From: Sphingobium sp. 66-54
GTDB taxonomy: Bacteria > Pseudomonadota > Alphaproteobacteria > Sphingomonadales > Sphingomonadaceae
DNA: 64,000 nucleotides
NCBI GenBank assembly: GCA_001899715.1
Contig: MKWI01000016.1
Location: 186,001-250,000, forward strand
Reading direction: 5' to 3'
The notes under the pieces were generated by a model. The model worked only from the letters and a program-made list of their open reading frames with translations. It was not told the origin of the DNA and ran no database searches. How positions within the stretch are numbered: the stretch's first letter is position 1; each line of letters begins with the position of its first letter. A program made the position numbers and the translations under genes. This document shows positions 24,532-35,829 of the stretch, one piece after another.

Positions 24532-25881
24532 TCAAACGGGCGGCTGGCCGTTTTCCATCAGCACGCGGCCGGCGAGGTAGAGCGTGCCGGCGATGAGCAC
24601 GGCGCGGTCGACGCGGCCGGTGGATGTGGCGGCTACGTCCGTGAGCGCTTCCTGCACGGTCGAGAAGGCGGCGTGCGGCAGGTCCCAACGCTGGGCGAGC
24701 GCCGCAAATACCTCCGGCCCGTGATGGTCGTGGCCCGGCACCGGCAGCGAGCGGATCGAGCGGATCAGCGGGCGTAGCGGGGTGAGGAAGCCCTCGATAT
24801 CCTTGTTGGCGAGCATGCCGGTGACGAGATCGACGCCGCCCGGCACCAGTCCGCTCTCGGTGAGCGCCTGTGCCAGCGCCTTGCCGGCATCGGGATTGTG
24901 GCCGCCATCGAGAATGACGGTGCGGCCCGGCACCAGATTGGTGAGCGGGCCGGCTTCCAGCCGCTGCATCCGCGCCGGCCATTGCGCCCAGAGCGGGGCG
25001 GCGCGCAGGGCGGCGTCGCTCACCGGCAGTACGCTCTGGTGGCGTAGCATGGCGATGGCGAGGCCGAGATTGCTGACCTGATGCTGGCCGGCGAGGCGGG
25101 AGAGTGGCAGCGCCAGCTTGCCCGCACCGTCGCGATAATGCAGCTCGCCCTCATAGGGTGCGATGTCCCACGCCTCGCCGCGCGGGAGGTGGATGGCGCC
25201 CACGCGCTCGGCGACCCGCGCGATGGTCTTGAGCATCGGCACGCTGTAGCGCTGCGTCACCAGCGGGCGGCCCTGCCTGGCGATGCCGGCCTTCTCGAAG
25301 GCGATGCGGCAGAGCGGGTCCTCGGGCGTGTCATGCTCTGGCGCGAGCAGGAAGCTCTCATGGTCGATGGCGAGCGAGGCGATGCCGCAGGCGGCAGGCG
25401 CGGTGAACATGTTGGTCGCGTCCAGCCGGCCGCCCATGCCGACCTCGATCACGCAGGCATCCGCCGGCACCCGCGCGAACAGCGAGAAGGCGGCGGCGGT
25501 CGTCACCTCGAAGAAGCTGGCGTGAAGATCGGCGCTGATATCCAGAACATCGCTCAGCGCCTGCGCCAGCGTGGCGTCGTCGATCAGCGTGCCGGCGAGG
25601 CGGATGCGCTCGTTGAAGCGGGAAAGATGCGGCGAGGTGAACACGTGGATGGCGCGACCGTCCGCTTCCAGCGCGGCGCGCAGATAGGCGCAGGTCGAGC
25701 CCTTGCCGTTGGTCCCGGCGACATGGAACACCGGCGGCATGGCATGGTGGGGATTGCCGAGGCGGGCGAGCAGCTCGGTGATCCGCTCCAGCCCGAGCAC
25801 GTCGCGCCCCGGCGAGAGCGCCATGAGGCGGTCGATCTGCGTCTGGACGGCGGGATTTTCGGAAACGGCGTGGTCGGCCAT
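24532..25881 (-). CDS. folC: Bifunctional folylpolyglutamate synthase/dihydrofolate synthase
   Basis: Adds glutamate to dihydropteroate and to reduced folates. The 449-residue protein carries the Mur-ligase-type P-loop 'VAGTNGKGSTCAYL' (about residues 54-67), 'HVFTSPHLSRFNERI', 'VIEVGMGGRLDATN' and 'VILDGGHNPDA', all FolC hallmarks. It is the last gene of the trp-accD-folC group, 196 bp after accD; the linkage of accD and folC is widespread in proteobacteria. No strong ribosome-binding site precedes ATG 25881, so translation may depend on a weak site. Confidence 0.95.
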   Translation of the reverse strand: MADHAVSENPAVQTQIDRLMALSPGRDVLGLERITELLARLGNPHHAMPPVFHVAGTNGKGSTCAYLRAALEADGRAIHVFTSPHLSRFNERIRLAGTLIDDATLAQALSDVLDISADLHASFFEVTTAAAFSLFARVPADACVIEVGMGGRLDATNMFTAPAACGIASLAIDHESFLLAPEHDTPEDPLCRIAFEKAGIARQGRPLVTQRYSVPMLKTIARVAERVGAIHLPRGEAWDIAPYEGELHYRDGAGKLALPLSRLAGQHQVSNLGLAIAMLRHQSVLPVSDAALRAAPLWAQWPARMQRLEAGPLTNLVPGRTVILDGGHNPDAGKALAQALTESGLVPGGVDLVTGMLANKDIEGFLTPLRPLIRSIRSLPVPGHDHHGPEVFAALAQRWDLPHAAFSTVQEALTDVAATSTGRVDRAVLIAGTLYLAGRVLMENGQPPV

Positions 25882-26077
25882 GCGGGGTCTCTTGGAGAAG
25901 GAGGGGCTTTTCTGTCTGCGGCTGTCAGGCGCCTGTGGGCGCGGGGCGCGGCCGGCCGGGCCACTGGCCGGAGCGGAACAGCCCGTGCCGGCGCCCGGCG
26001 CCCGGCATGCCCGGAGCAGGCGGCGGGAGGGTGGGCGCTTGCGGCAATGGCTGTGTCCGGTCTGACGTGGGACGGAC

Positions 26078-26932
26078 TCAGGCGGCGCGACTGGCGGTCA
26101 GATAGCCGATCGCCTGCGCGAGCGTGCCGCGCAGGTCCTTGCGATGCACCACCATGTCCAGCATGCCGTGCTCCAGCAGATATTCGGCGCGCTGGAACCC
26201 CTCCGGCAGCTTCTCGCGGATCGTGTTCTCGATGACACGCGCACCGGCGAAGGCGATCAGCGCGTTGGGCTCGGCGATCTGGATGTCGCCCAGCATCGCG
26301 TAGCTGGCGGTGACGCCGCCGGTCGTCGGATCGGTCAGCACGACGATGTAGGGCTGGCCGGCCGCGCGGAGTTGCTGGATGGCGACGGTCGCGCGCGGCA
26401 TCTGCATGAGCGAGAGAATGCCCTCCTGCATGCGGGCGCCACCGGCGGCGGTGAAGATGATGTAGGGGCAGCGGCGCTTGATCGCCTCCTTGACGCCCGC
26501 CACGAACGCGGCACCGACCGCCGTGCCCATGGAACCGCCCATGAAGGCGAAATCCTGCACGCCGACCACGGCCGGATGACCCTCGATCTTGCCATGGCCG
26601 TTGATGAGCGCATCGGCCTCGCCAGTGTTGGCGCGCGCGGTCTTGAGACGATCGGTATAGCGCTTGGAATCGCGGAACTTGAGGGGATCTTCCTTCACTG
26701 TCGGCGCGGGCAGCAGCTTGAGCGTGTCCTGATCGAAAATCTGCTCGAAGCGCGCCTTGGCGCCGATCCGGCCATGATGATCGCAACGCGGGCAGACGCT
26801 GAGATTTTCCTCCCACTCCTTCTGGAAGATCATCTGCCCGCAGGAGGGGCATTTCTTCCAGAGATTGTCGGGGGTCTCGCTCTTGCGGGCGATGAAAGGC
26901 AGGGCGTTGCGGACGCGGTTGAGCCAGCTCAT
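26078..26932 (-). CDS. accD: Acetyl-CoA carboxylase carboxyltransferase subunit beta
   Basis: Forms the carboxyltransferase with AccA, making malonyl-CoA for fatty acid synthesis. The 284-residue product has the N-terminal zinc ribbon with Cys28, Cys31, Cys47 and Cys50, then the crotonase-like fold with '[15 protein letters not shown]', 'GGARMQEG' and '[12 protein letters not shown]'. Its ATG overlaps the trpA stop by 4 bases (ATGA), so it is translationally coupled to tryptophan synthase. Confidence 0.97.
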   Translation of the reverse strand: MSWLNRVRNALPFIARKSETPDNLWKKCPSCGQMIFQKEWEENLSVCPRCDHHGRIGAKARFEQIFDQDTLKLLPAPTVKEDPLKFRDSKRYTDRLKTARANTGEADALINGHGKIEGHPAVVGVQDFAFMGGSMGTAVGAAFVAGVKEAIKRRCPYIIFTAAGGARMQEGILSLMQMPRATVAIQQLRAAGQPYIVVLTDPTTGGVTASYAMLGDIQIAEPNALIAFAGARVIENTIREKLPEGFQRAEYLLEHGMLDMVVHRKDLRGTLAQAIGYLTASRAA

Positions 26933-27734
26933 GCGACGGTTTCCTTGCGGTTGAGCGCGGCGCGCAGCGTGGCGACGAAATCGCGTACCGGGCCGCCGGC
27001 CGCCGCGCCGTGGCGGGCGACCAGATCGACGATGGCCGAGCCGACGACCACGCCGTCCGCCACCGCGCCGATGGCGGCGGCCTGCTCGGGGCTGCGCACG
27101 CCGAAGCCGACCGCGACCGGCAGGTCGGTGGCGGCCTTGAGCCGGGCAACAGCGGTCTCGATGCTGCCTTGCGCGGCCTGTTGCAGCCCGGTGATGCCGG
27201 CGACCGAGACATAATAAAGGAAGCCGGACGCGCCAGCGAGCACCGCCGGGAGCCGCGCGGCGTCCGTGGTGGGCGTGGCGAGGCGGATCGGCGAGACGCG
27301 GGCCGCGCGCAGGGCGGGGCCAAGCTCGTCATCCTCCTCGGGCGGAATGTCGACGCAGATGACGCCATCGACGCCGGCCGCCTTGCACTGCGTGGCGAAC
27401 CAGTCCGCGCCGCGAATGGTCATCGGGTTGGCATAGCCCATCAGCACCAGCGGCGTGTCGGGATGACGCGCGCGGAAGGCAGTGGCGATCGCGAAGATGG
27501 CGGCGGTGCTGATGCCGGCGGCCATGGCGCGCAGGTTGGCGGCCTGAATGGCCGGGCCGTCCGCCATCGGATCGGTGAAGGGCATGCCCAGCTCGATCAC
27601 GTCGGCGCCGCCCGCGACCAGCGCGTCGAGCACGGTGGCGGTGTCGGCCGGCGTCGGGTCGCCGCCGGTCACGAAGGTGACGAGCGCGGCGCGGTTTTCG
27701 GTGCGCGCGCGGGCGAAGGCCGTGGCGAGGCGGC

Positions 27735-27738
<4 letters not shown>
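26929..27738 (-). CDS. trpA: Tryptophan synthase subunit alpha
   Basis: Cleaves indole-3-glycerol phosphate to indole, which is channelled to the beta subunit. The 269-residue TIM barrel has catalytic Glu49 in '[10 protein letters not shown]' and Asp60 in 'MADGPAIQ', at the same positions as in enteric TrpA, and the phosphate loops 'GFGVRSPEQ' and '[10 protein letters not shown]'. It overlaps trpB upstream and accD downstream by 4 bases each. Confidence 0.97.
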
Positions 27739-28979
<1,241 letters not shown>

Positions 28980-29081
28980 GGTCGTTTCTCGTCTCTGGAT
29001 ATGGGGAGCCGTTCGCTTCTCGATTGTCTGGAAGCGATCAGCGCCATCGTCCGGCGACGCGCGCAGTATAAGGAGCCGGCA

Positions 29082-29726
29082 TCAGCATCGCGAAACCGCT
29101 TTGCAGAAGGCCGCGATCTTGTCCACATCCTTGATGCCCGGCGCGCTCTCCACGCCCGAGGAAACGTCCACCAGCGGGGCGTTGGTCGCGCGGATCGCCT
29201 CGGCGACGTTGGTGGGGTCCAGCCCGCCGGAAAGCGCCCAGGGCAGGGGTGCGCGATGGCCTGCGAGCAGGCTCCAGTCGAAGCGCTGGCCCATGCCGCC
29301 GGGGCGGGGAGCATCGTCCGGCGTCTTGGCGTCGTAGAGCAGGCGATGCGCGGCGCCGGCATAGCGGACGCCAGTGGCGAGATCGGCGGCGGTCTTGATA
29401 GAGACGACCTTCCACACCTCCAGCCCGGTGCGTGCGGCGATGGCAGCGACGCGGGCCGGCTCCTCGCGGCCGTGGAGCTGGAGGATATGCGGCGCGGCGG
29501 CGGAGATCACCGCGTCGATCAGCGCATCGTCCGGGTCGACCAGCACCGCGACGCTGCGCAGGGCGCCCTGTATGCACGGCGCGAGATCGGCCATGCGGGC
29601 GAGGCCGAGGTGGCGCGGGCTTTTGGGGAAGTGCATGAAGCCGACATGGCTTGCCCCGCCGGCCAGCGCGGCCTCGATCGCGCCAGGCGTGCTGACGCCG
29701 CAGATCTTGATGGCGACTCGGCTCAT
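29082..29726 (-). CDS. trpF: Phosphoribosylanthranilate isomerase
   Basis: Isomerises phosphoribosylanthranilate in tryptophan synthesis. The 214-residue TIM barrel starts 'MSRVAIKICGVSTPGAIEAAL', with the catalytic Cys in I-K-I-C-G, has 'SHVGFMHFPKSPRH', 'LQLHGREEP' and ends with 'ALSGGLDPTNVAEAI' and 'VDVSSGVESAPGIKD', all conserved TrpF motifs. The frame extends upstream to 29837; ATG 29726 matches the family start. The aminotransferase gene diverges from it 159 bp upstream. Confidence 0.96.
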   Translation of the reverse strand: MSRVAIKICGVSTPGAIEAALAGGASHVGFMHFPKSPRHLGLARMADLAPCIQGALRSVAVLVDPDDALIDAVISAAAPHILQLHGREEPARVAAIAARTGLEVWKVVSIKTAADLATGVRYAGAAHRLLYDAKTPDDAPRPGGMGQRFDWSLLAGHRAPLPWALSGGLDPTNVAEAIRATNAPLVDVSSGVESAPGIKDVDKIAAFCKAVSRC

Positions 29727-29884
29727 GGCGGCCCGTTCGATCGGCAACAGGGCGAGCGCCCCATGCGCCGCCGCGGGCCGCTCTAGGCGAGGGCGGGGGC
29801 GAACGCAACGGCGGGGCCGGCGTGCCGTCTCTTGCAACGGGCCCGCGCCCGGTCCATCGCTGTCGGTGAGAGAGGCAGGGCGGC

Positions 29885-31066
29885 ATGAACCGATCCATCG
29901 CGCGGCTGGGCACGACCATCTTCGAGCATATGTCCGGCCTTGCGCGGGAGACGGGGGCGATCAACCTCGGGCAGGGCTTCCCCGATGCGCAGGGGCCGCC
30001 GGAGCTGATCGAGAGCGCGGCGCGGGCGCTGCGCGAGCGCTCCAACCAATATCCGCCGATGCGCGGGTTGCCGGAATTGCGCGCTGCCGTCGCCGGCTAT
30101 TATGCGGCGCATCAGGGGCTGGCGCTGGCCGATGACGAGATTGTCGTCACCTCCGGCGCGACCGAGGCGCTGGCCGCTTGCATCCTCGCGTTGCTCGATC
30201 CGGGCGACGAGGTGATCCTCGTCCAGCCGCTCTACGATGCCTATGCGCCGCTGGTTGAGCGGGCCGGGGCGGTGGCGCGCTTCGTGAGCCTCGCGCCGCC
30301 GGACTGGCGGTTGCCGCTCGATGCGGTGCGCGCCGCGATCACGCCGCGCACGCGGATGCTGCTGCTCAACACGCCGCACAATCCCACCGGCAGCATGATT
30401 TCCGAGGCGGAGTTGGCGGAGCTGGCCGAGCTGTGCACGGCGCATGACCTGCTGCTGGTCTGCGACGAGGTATGGGAGGCGATGGTGTTCGACGGCAGCC
30501 GCCATGTCTCGCCGCTGGCGATACCGGGGCTGCGCGAGCGGAGCGTCAAGATCGGCTCGGCGGGCAAGATCTTCTCGCTGACCGGCTGGAAGGTCGGCTG
30601 GGTCTGCGCCGCGCCGCCGCTCGCCGGGGTGATCGCCCGCGCGCATCAGTTCCTCACTTTTACCACGCCGCCCGCACTGCAATGGGCGGTGGCGGGCGGG
30701 CTGGCGCTGCCGGCTGAATGGCATGAGGCGCATCGGCGGGTGCATGCCGAGGGGCGGGCGCATCTGGCGCGGGGGCTGGAGCAGGCCGGCTTTGCGGTGC
30801 TGCCGAGCGCGGCGACCTGGTTCCAGCATATCGACCTTGCGGCCTCGGGCATCGGGCTGGCGGACACCGGGTTTTGCGAGCGCGCCGTGCGGGAGGCGGG
30901 GGTGGCGACCATCCCCTTCTCGGCCTTCTATGCGCAGGCGCCGGAAACGCGCTTCGTGCGCCTGTGCTTCACCAAGCCGCTTGCGGTGCTGGACGAGGCG
31001 CTGGAGCGGCTGGCGGCCTTTCGCCAGCGCCTGATCGCGGAAGGCGAGGCGCCGCCGCGATCCTGA
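29885..31066 (+). CDS. Class I/II PLP-dependent aminotransferase (methionine/kynurenine aminotransferase-like)
   Basis: A 393-residue fold-type I aminotransferase. Lys228 in 'KIGSAGKIFSLTGWKVGW' binds PLP; 'NTPHNPTGSM', 'CDEVWEAMVFDG' and the C-terminal arginine in 'TRFVRLCFTK' complete the site. The start 'LGTTIFEHMSGLARETGAINLGQGFPD' resembles the YbdL/MtnE/kynurenine-glutamine transaminase subgroup, which prefers methionine, glutamine or aromatic amino acids. It stands between trpF (divergent) and the MarR-linked transporter, and may belong to neither group. Substrate not assignable from sequence. Confidence 0.88.
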   Translation: MNRSIARLGTTIFEHMSGLARETGAINLGQGFPDAQGPPELIESAARALRERSNQYPPMRGLPELRAAVAGYYAAHQGLALADDEIVVTSGATEALAACILALLDPGDEVILVQPLYDAYAPLVERAGAVARFVSLAPPDWRLPLDAVRAAITPRTRMLLLNTPHNPTGSMISEAELAELAELCTAHDLLLVCDEVWEAMVFDGSRHVSPLAIPGLRERSVKIGSAGKIFSLTGWKVGWVCAAPPLAGVIARAHQFLTFTTPPALQWAVAGGLALPAEWHEAHRRVHAEGRAHLARGLEQAGFAVLPSAATWFQHIDLAASGIGLADTGFCERAVREAGVATIPFSAFYAQAPETRFVRLCFTKPLAVLDEALERLAAFRQRLIAEGEAPPRS

Positions 31067-31118
31067 AGATGATCGCTTTTAGCGTATGAGATCGTTCTCC
31101 GAGAAATAGGTTGCAATG

Positions 31119-31142
31119 AGATAGTTTTAAAATAATCTATCT
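31119..31142. promoter_or_regulatory. 24-bp inverted-repeat site before the MFS gene (site 1)
   Basis: The left arm AGATAGTTT (31119-31127), a 6-base AT centre, and the right arm AATCTATCT (31134-31142) form a near-symmetric site ending 43 bp before the MFS start codon. It matches in length and arm sequence the site at 36526-36549 before the UGSC operon. A MarR-type regulator is encoded next to that second site and is the natural candidate to bind both. Confidence 0.6.
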
Positions 31143-31185
31143 ACAGAAAGACGATTCGTTCGCCGGGCAAGGCGGGGAGAGGGGC

Positions 31186-32577
31186 GTGAACGTGACATTG
31201 CCGCCGAAGGCGACGGACGTTGGACGGTCGGCGGGTGTGCGCGGCGCATGGTATGCGGTTGTCGTGATCGCGCTGGTCTCGTTCGTATCGAACATCGACC
31301 GCGGCATCATCAACCTGCTGGTCGAGCCCATCAAGCATGATCTGGCGCTCACGGATACGTCGGTCAGCCTGCTGGTCGGCTTTGCCTTCTCTTTCTTCTA
31401 CATGCTCTGCGGCCTGCCGATGGCGCGCGTATCGGACGCGCATAACCGCAAGATCATCCTCACCTGCGCTTTGACCGTATGGAGCATCGCGACGGCGCTG
31501 TGCGGGCTGGCCCAGCAATTCTGGCAGCTTTTCGCGGCGCGCGGGCTGGTGGGAGCGGGCGAGTCCGTCAAGGGCCCGTGCTCGATGTCGATGATCTCCG
31601 ACCTCGTGCCGCGCGACCGCTTCCCGCGCGCATTCGCCATCTACCAGCTCGGCATCAACGCCGGCATGGGCGGCGCGCTGATCCTCGGCGGTTTCCTGCT
31701 GGCCGTGTTCGCCCATGTCGACCCGATCGACCTGGGCGGCGGCTTCGTCATCAAGGATTGGCATCTGGTCTTTCTGGTCGCCTCGGCGCCCGGCCTGCTG
31801 CTCGCATTGGTGATGGCCCTCACCGTCAAGGAGCCGGCGCGGCGCGGCCGGACGCGCAAGGGGCAGGCGCCGATCGGCGAGGTGGTGCGGTTCGTTACCT
31901 CCAACTGGCGCATCTACGTGCCGCTGCTGCTCAGCATTGCGATCGCCTCCATCGAGACGTTCGGCATGGCGGTGTGGCGGCCTACATTGTTCACGCGCAC
32001 CTACGATCTAAGCCTCTCGATCTCGGGAACGCTGGTCGGCACCATGATGCTGGTCGCGACGCCGATCGGCCTGGGTGCAGGCGCGATGCTCGCCGAATAT
32101 CTCATCCGCCGCAGGCATGACGACGCCATGGTGCGCGTCTGCTTCTATGCGCATATCATGTCGGTTCCGCTCGCGATCCTGATGCCGCTCATGCCGACAT
32201 GGTGGCTGTGCTTCGGGGTCGGCCTGCTTGCGGCGATTGCCGGTGGCATGGCCGCGCCGGGGCAGAATTCGGCGATCCAGATCATCACTCCCAATGAGAT
32301 GCGCGGGCAGATCAACGCCGTCTATCTGTTCGCGATCAGCGTGATCGGCGGCGGTTTCGGCCCCACCGCCATCGCGCTGCTGACCGACTATGTTTTCGGC
32401 AATGACGAGATGCTGCGCTACGCCATGTCGCTGTTCGTCGCCATTGTCGGCCCCATCGGCATCCTGTGCGCATGGCTCGCCATGAAGCCTTATGGGGTGG
32501 CGGCCCGTCGCGCCGCCGAGGCGGAAGCCGGGCAGGCCGCGTCCGGCGCTGCCGGCATTCCCAAACCGTCGGGCTGA
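31186..32577 (+). CDS. MFS transporter, spinster-like
   Basis: A 463-residue major facilitator with about 12 hydrophobic segments. 'FVSNIDRGIINLLVEPIKHDLALTDTSVSLLVGFAFSFFY' over helices 1-2 and 'MARVSDAHNRKII' in the 2-3 loop are typical of the spinster-like/phthalate-permease groups common in sphingomonad catabolic clusters. GTG 31186 follows a purine-rich GGGGAGAGGGG site. The TonB receptor gene begins 111 bp downstream, and the pair would carry a solute across both membranes. Its operator-like site suggests shared control with the UGSC-MatAB operon. Substrate unknown; an organic acid is plausible. Confidence 0.88.
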   Translation: MNVTLPPKATDVGRSAGVRGAWYAVVVIALVSFVSNIDRGIINLLVEPIKHDLALTDTSVSLLVGFAFSFFYMLCGLPMARVSDAHNRKIILTCALTVWSIATALCGLAQQFWQLFAARGLVGAGESVKGPCSMSMISDLVPRDRFPRAFAIYQLGINAGMGGALILGGFLLAVFAHVDPIDLGGGFVIKDWHLVFLVASAPGLLLALVMALTVKEPARRGRTRKGQAPIGEVVRFVTSNWRIYVPLLLSIAIASIETFGMAVWRPTLFTRTYDLSLSISGTLVGTMMLVATPIGLGAGAMLAEYLIRRRHDDAMVRVCFYAHIMSVPLAILMPLMPTWWLCFGVGLLAAIAGGMAAPGQNSAIQIITPNEMRGQINAVYLFAISVIGGGFGPTAIALLTDYVFGNDEMLRYAMSLFVAIVGPIGILCAWLAMKPYGVAARRAAEAEAGQAASGAAGIPKPSG

Positions 32578-32688
32578 GCCGGACCCGAAACCCAAAAACC
32601 CAAGACTGGCTGTGTTGCGGAAGGTCGCGCCGAAGCGGCCGGGTGCCGCTCGGCCTGACGAGATGAGACAAGATGCAGGAGAGAGACG

Positions 32689-35589
32689 TTGGCACACTAT
32701 AATCGTGGACATGCGAGCGCGGCGCGCTTGCGGCGCTGGCTCATGGCGGGGTCGATCCTGACCGCAGCCCTGGCTCCCCAGGCGCTTCTGGCGCAGGATG
32801 CACCGGCGGCCGAGCCAACCAGCGCGGCGCCGGACAGGAGCGCAGCGCCCAAGGCGGAGACGAGCCCGGCCAACGACGCCATCGTCGTCACCGGCTCGCG
32901 CCTTGCCGGCAAAGGCTATACGACGCCGACGCCGGTCACGGTGATCGGCAGCGAGCGGATCACCGCGCTTGCCGCCACCAACCTCGGCGATGCGCTGGTC
33001 AAGCTGCCCTCGTTCCGCAATCTCACCGCGCCAACCACGGCGCTGGCCAGCACCGGATCGGGCGGCAATCTCGGCGCGCGTTATCTGGACCTGCGCGGCC
33101 TTGGCGCCAACCGCACGCTGGTGCTGGTGGACGGCCGGCGCTTCGTGCCCAGCTCGATCCTCGGTGCGGTCGACAGCAACCTCATTCCCGCGCTGCTGGT
33201 GAAGCGGACGGAAGTGGTGACGGGCGGCGCCTCGGCCGCTTATGGCTCGGATGCGGTTTCGGGCGTGGTCAACATCCTGCTCGACACCGATTTCGAGGGG
33301 TATCGCGCGACCTTGCAGGGCGGCATTACGCAGGAGGGCGATGCGCGCTCCTTCCTCGCCTCCGCGGCAATCGGCACCCATTTCTCGGACAATCGCGGCC
33401 GGTTCGTCATCGGCGGCGAGTTTGCCGACGATCGCGCGGCGCGCAACTGCTTCTCGCGCCACTGGTGCGAGGTCGAGCCGCAGATCTTCCAGAATCCCGG
33501 CTACAAGACCAACGGGCAGGCCGCGAATTTCATCGCGACGCAGGTGCGCCCCTCCACCATGACGGCGGCCGGCATCATCAACAGTCCGGGGAGCCTGCGC
33601 GGCCGCCAGTTCAACCCGGACGGGTCGCTCTCCGCGACGCCTTACAATTATGGCGCGACGCCCGACGTGCAGTTCATGATCGGTGGTGGCCAATACGGCA
33701 CCAATTTCCGCCTCGCCGTGCCGTATCTGCGCATCCCGGTGCAGCGGTTCAGCCTCCTCTCCAATCTCGAATATGATCTGACGGACGATCTCTCGGCTTT
33801 CGTCACCGCCTCTTATGGGCAATCCGTGGTGCATAACCGGGGCGCCGCTCTGTATGAGCGCGCGCTGACCGCGAGCATCGAGAACCCGTTCCTGCCCGCC
33901 GACCTGCGCGCCATGATGGCCGAGCAGAATATCAGCTCGATCAGCTACGGGCGGTTCGGCGATTTCGTGCTGGGCGGCGACGATATTTCGCCGACCAATG
34001 CGGACGCCAAATCCAAGAGCTTCCGCATCGCGGGCGGCCTCAAGGGGAAGATCGCGGGAAGCTGGACCTGGGACGCCTATTACCAGTACGGCCAGATGGA
34101 CTATCGGGTGGCCGTCAACGATGTCAAAAACATCCCCAACTTCAACCGCGCCATCGACGTGGTGGACGGGCCGAACGGGCCCATCTGCCGCTCGACGCTG
34201 ACCAACCCCAATGACGGCTGCCAACCGCTCAACCTGTTCGGCATCGGCCAGTTCAGCCAGGCGGCCTATGACTATGCGTTCGGCACGCCATGGCAGGAAC
34301 AGCATCTGCGCGAACATGTTGTAGCCGCCAACGTGACCGGCACGCTGGCCGAATTGTGGGCGGGGCCGCTGGCGGTGGCCGCCGGCGTCGAATATCGCGA
34401 GGACATAACGCGCGCGGATGCGGATGCCACCGGGCAGGTGTTCGGCTGGCAATATGGCAACGGCGCACAATATTCCGGCAGCATCAACACCAAGGAAATC
34501 TACGGTGAAGCCTCGCTGCCGCTGGCGCGGGGCGCGGCCTTTGCCAACACGCTCGAAATCAACGGCGCGGTGCGCCACACCGATTACAGTACCAGCGGCC
34601 CGGTGACGACCTGGAAGGCGGGCATCGTCTATGAGCCGGTGGCGGGCGTGCGTTTCCGCGGCACGCGCTCGCGGGATATCCGCGCGCCCAGCGCCCAGGA
34701 ACTGCTCGATCCCGGTCGCGTGACGCCCGGCTCGGTGGTCGACCGCAACACCAATATCGGCGTGATCGCGCGGCTGTTCACCGGCGGCAATCCCAACCTC
34801 AAGCCGGAGGTGGCGACCACCTGGACGGCCGGTGTCGTGCTCTCGCCCGGTGGATCGGGCGCGCTGGCGCCGCTGCGCCTCTCGGTCGATTATTATGACA
34901 TCAACCTTGCCGGCTCCATCGCCACACTGACCGCGCAGGGCATCATAGACCGCTGCTTCCAGGGCGTGGCCGACCTGTGCTCGCTCATCGTGCGGGACTC
35001 GGATGACCTGATCTCGGAAGTGCATTCGGTGCGGCTCAATCTCAACCGGCTCTATACGCGCGGCATCGACGTGGAGCTGGACTACCGCTTCGATCTCGGG
35101 CCGGACGCCCGGCTCGACCTGAACCTGCTCGGTAACTATGTGGCGGACCTGACCGAGGTCGATTCCGGCGGCGCGGTCGATCGTGCAGGGCAGACCGGGC
35201 AGCAATATCTCGGCGCGGTCGGCGTGCCGAAATGGACGCTGAACGCCACCGCCGCCCTGAAGCTCGGCGCCTTCACGGCTACGCTGGAGAACCGCTATAT
35301 CCCGCGCGGCAAGTTCGATGCCGTGCTCGTCGGTCCCGAGGATCCCGGCTATGATCCGACGCTGGCGACCAGCATTGCGAGCAATCGGATCGGCGGGCGG
35401 CTCTACACCAACCTGGGCTTCAGCGTGGATCTGACCCGGGATGCGCCCACGCAGATCCAGCTTTATGGCGCAATCAGCAATCTGCTGAACGTCTCGCCGC
35501 CGATCGCGCCGGGCAATACCGGGACCAATCCGAGCCTGTTCGATACGCTGGGCCGGACGCTCCAGCTCGGCGTGCGGGTCCGCCACTGA
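32689..35589 (+). CDS. TonB-dependent receptor
   Basis: A 966-residue outer-membrane active transporter. TTG 32689 follows AGGAGAG at a good distance and gives a signal peptide ending A-L-L-A-Q-D. A low-complexity linker leads to the plug, starting 'DAIVVTGSRL' (about residues 63-72), with 'YLDLRGLGANRTLVLVDGRRF' and 'GGASAAYGSDAVSGVVNI'. The rest is a 22-strand barrel ending in an aromatic/basic residue stretch. No FecA-type N-terminal signalling domain is present. Pairing with the MFS gene and a strong terminator downstream suggest a two-gene transcript. Ligand unknown. Confidence 0.93.
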   Translation: MAHYNRGHASAARLRRWLMAGSILTAALAPQALLAQDAPAAEPTSAAPDRSAAPKAETSPANDAIVVTGSRLAGKGYTTPTPVTVIGSERITALAATNLGDALVKLPSFRNLTAPTTALASTGSGGNLGARYLDLRGLGANRTLVLVDGRRFVPSSILGAVDSNLIPALLVKRTEVVTGGASAAYGSDAVSGVVNILLDTDFEGYRATLQGGITQEGDARSFLASAAIGTHFSDNRGRFVIGGEFADDRAARNCFSRHWCEVEPQIFQNPGYKTNGQAANFIATQVRPSTMTAAGIINSPGSLRGRQFNPDGSLSATPYNYGATPDVQFMIGGGQYGTNFRLAVPYLRIPVQRFSLLSNLEYDLTDDLSAFVTASYGQSVVHNRGAALYERALTASIENPFLPADLRAMMAEQNISSISYGRFGDFVLGGDDISPTNADAKSKSFRIAGGLKGKIAGSWTWDAYYQYGQMDYRVAVNDVKNIPNFNRAIDVVDGPNGPICRSTLTNPNDGCQPLNLFGIGQFSQAAYDYAFGTPWQEQHLREHVVAANVTGTLAELWAGPLAVAAGVEYREDITRADADATGQVFGWQYGNGAQYSGSINTKEIYGEASLPLARGAAFANTLEINGAVRHTDYSTSGPVTTWKAGIVYEPVAGVRFRGTRSRDIRAPSAQELLDPGRVTPGSVVDRNTNIGVIARLFTGGNPNLKPEVATTWTAGVVLSPGGSGALAPLRLSVDYYDINLAGSIATLTAQGIIDRCFQGVADLCSLIVRDSDDLISEVHSVRLNLNRLYTRGIDVELDYRFDLGPDARLDLNLLGNYVADLTEVDSGGAVDRAGQTGQQYLGAVGVPKWTLNATAALKLGAFTATLENRYIPRGKFDAVLVGPEDPGYDPTLATSIASNRIGGRLYTNLGFSVDLTRDAPTQIQLYGAISNLLNVSPPIAPGNTGTNPSLFDTLGRTLQLGVRVRH

Positions 35590-35702
35590 GGGGATTGGCC
35601 CGCGCCTTGGCTTGGCAGTGGGGGCCGGTTCCGGTTCGGTCGGGGGCGGAAGGAGCCCGCGGCAGAGTGTGGCGATGGAGGCCGAAGCCTTCGTGAATTG
35701 TG

Positions 35703-35735
35703 AAAACGCCGGTCGGAATGGCCGGCGTTTTTTTT
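35703..35735 (+). terminator. Rho-independent terminator after the TonB receptor
   Basis: The stem AAAACGCCGG (35703-35712) pairs with CCGGCGTTTT (35722-35731) around a 9-base loop, and the T-run extends to 35735. It lies 114 bp after the receptor stop and before the convergent MarR gene, so it may act in both directions. Confidence 0.85.
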
Positions 35736-35829
35736 GATCTCAATGTCGCCTGGCGGTCGGCCTCTGTAGGGATCGAAACGGTGCCGTGGGTCCGCGCTGT
35801 TCAGCCGCTCGCCCGGCGGGCTGCTTCGA

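Noticed and set aside
32008..35586. 1192-codon open frame antisense to the first TonB receptor
   Set aside because: It is His/Arg/Ala-rich, has no family motif and mirrors the receptor gene; typical shadow of GC-rich coding DNA.
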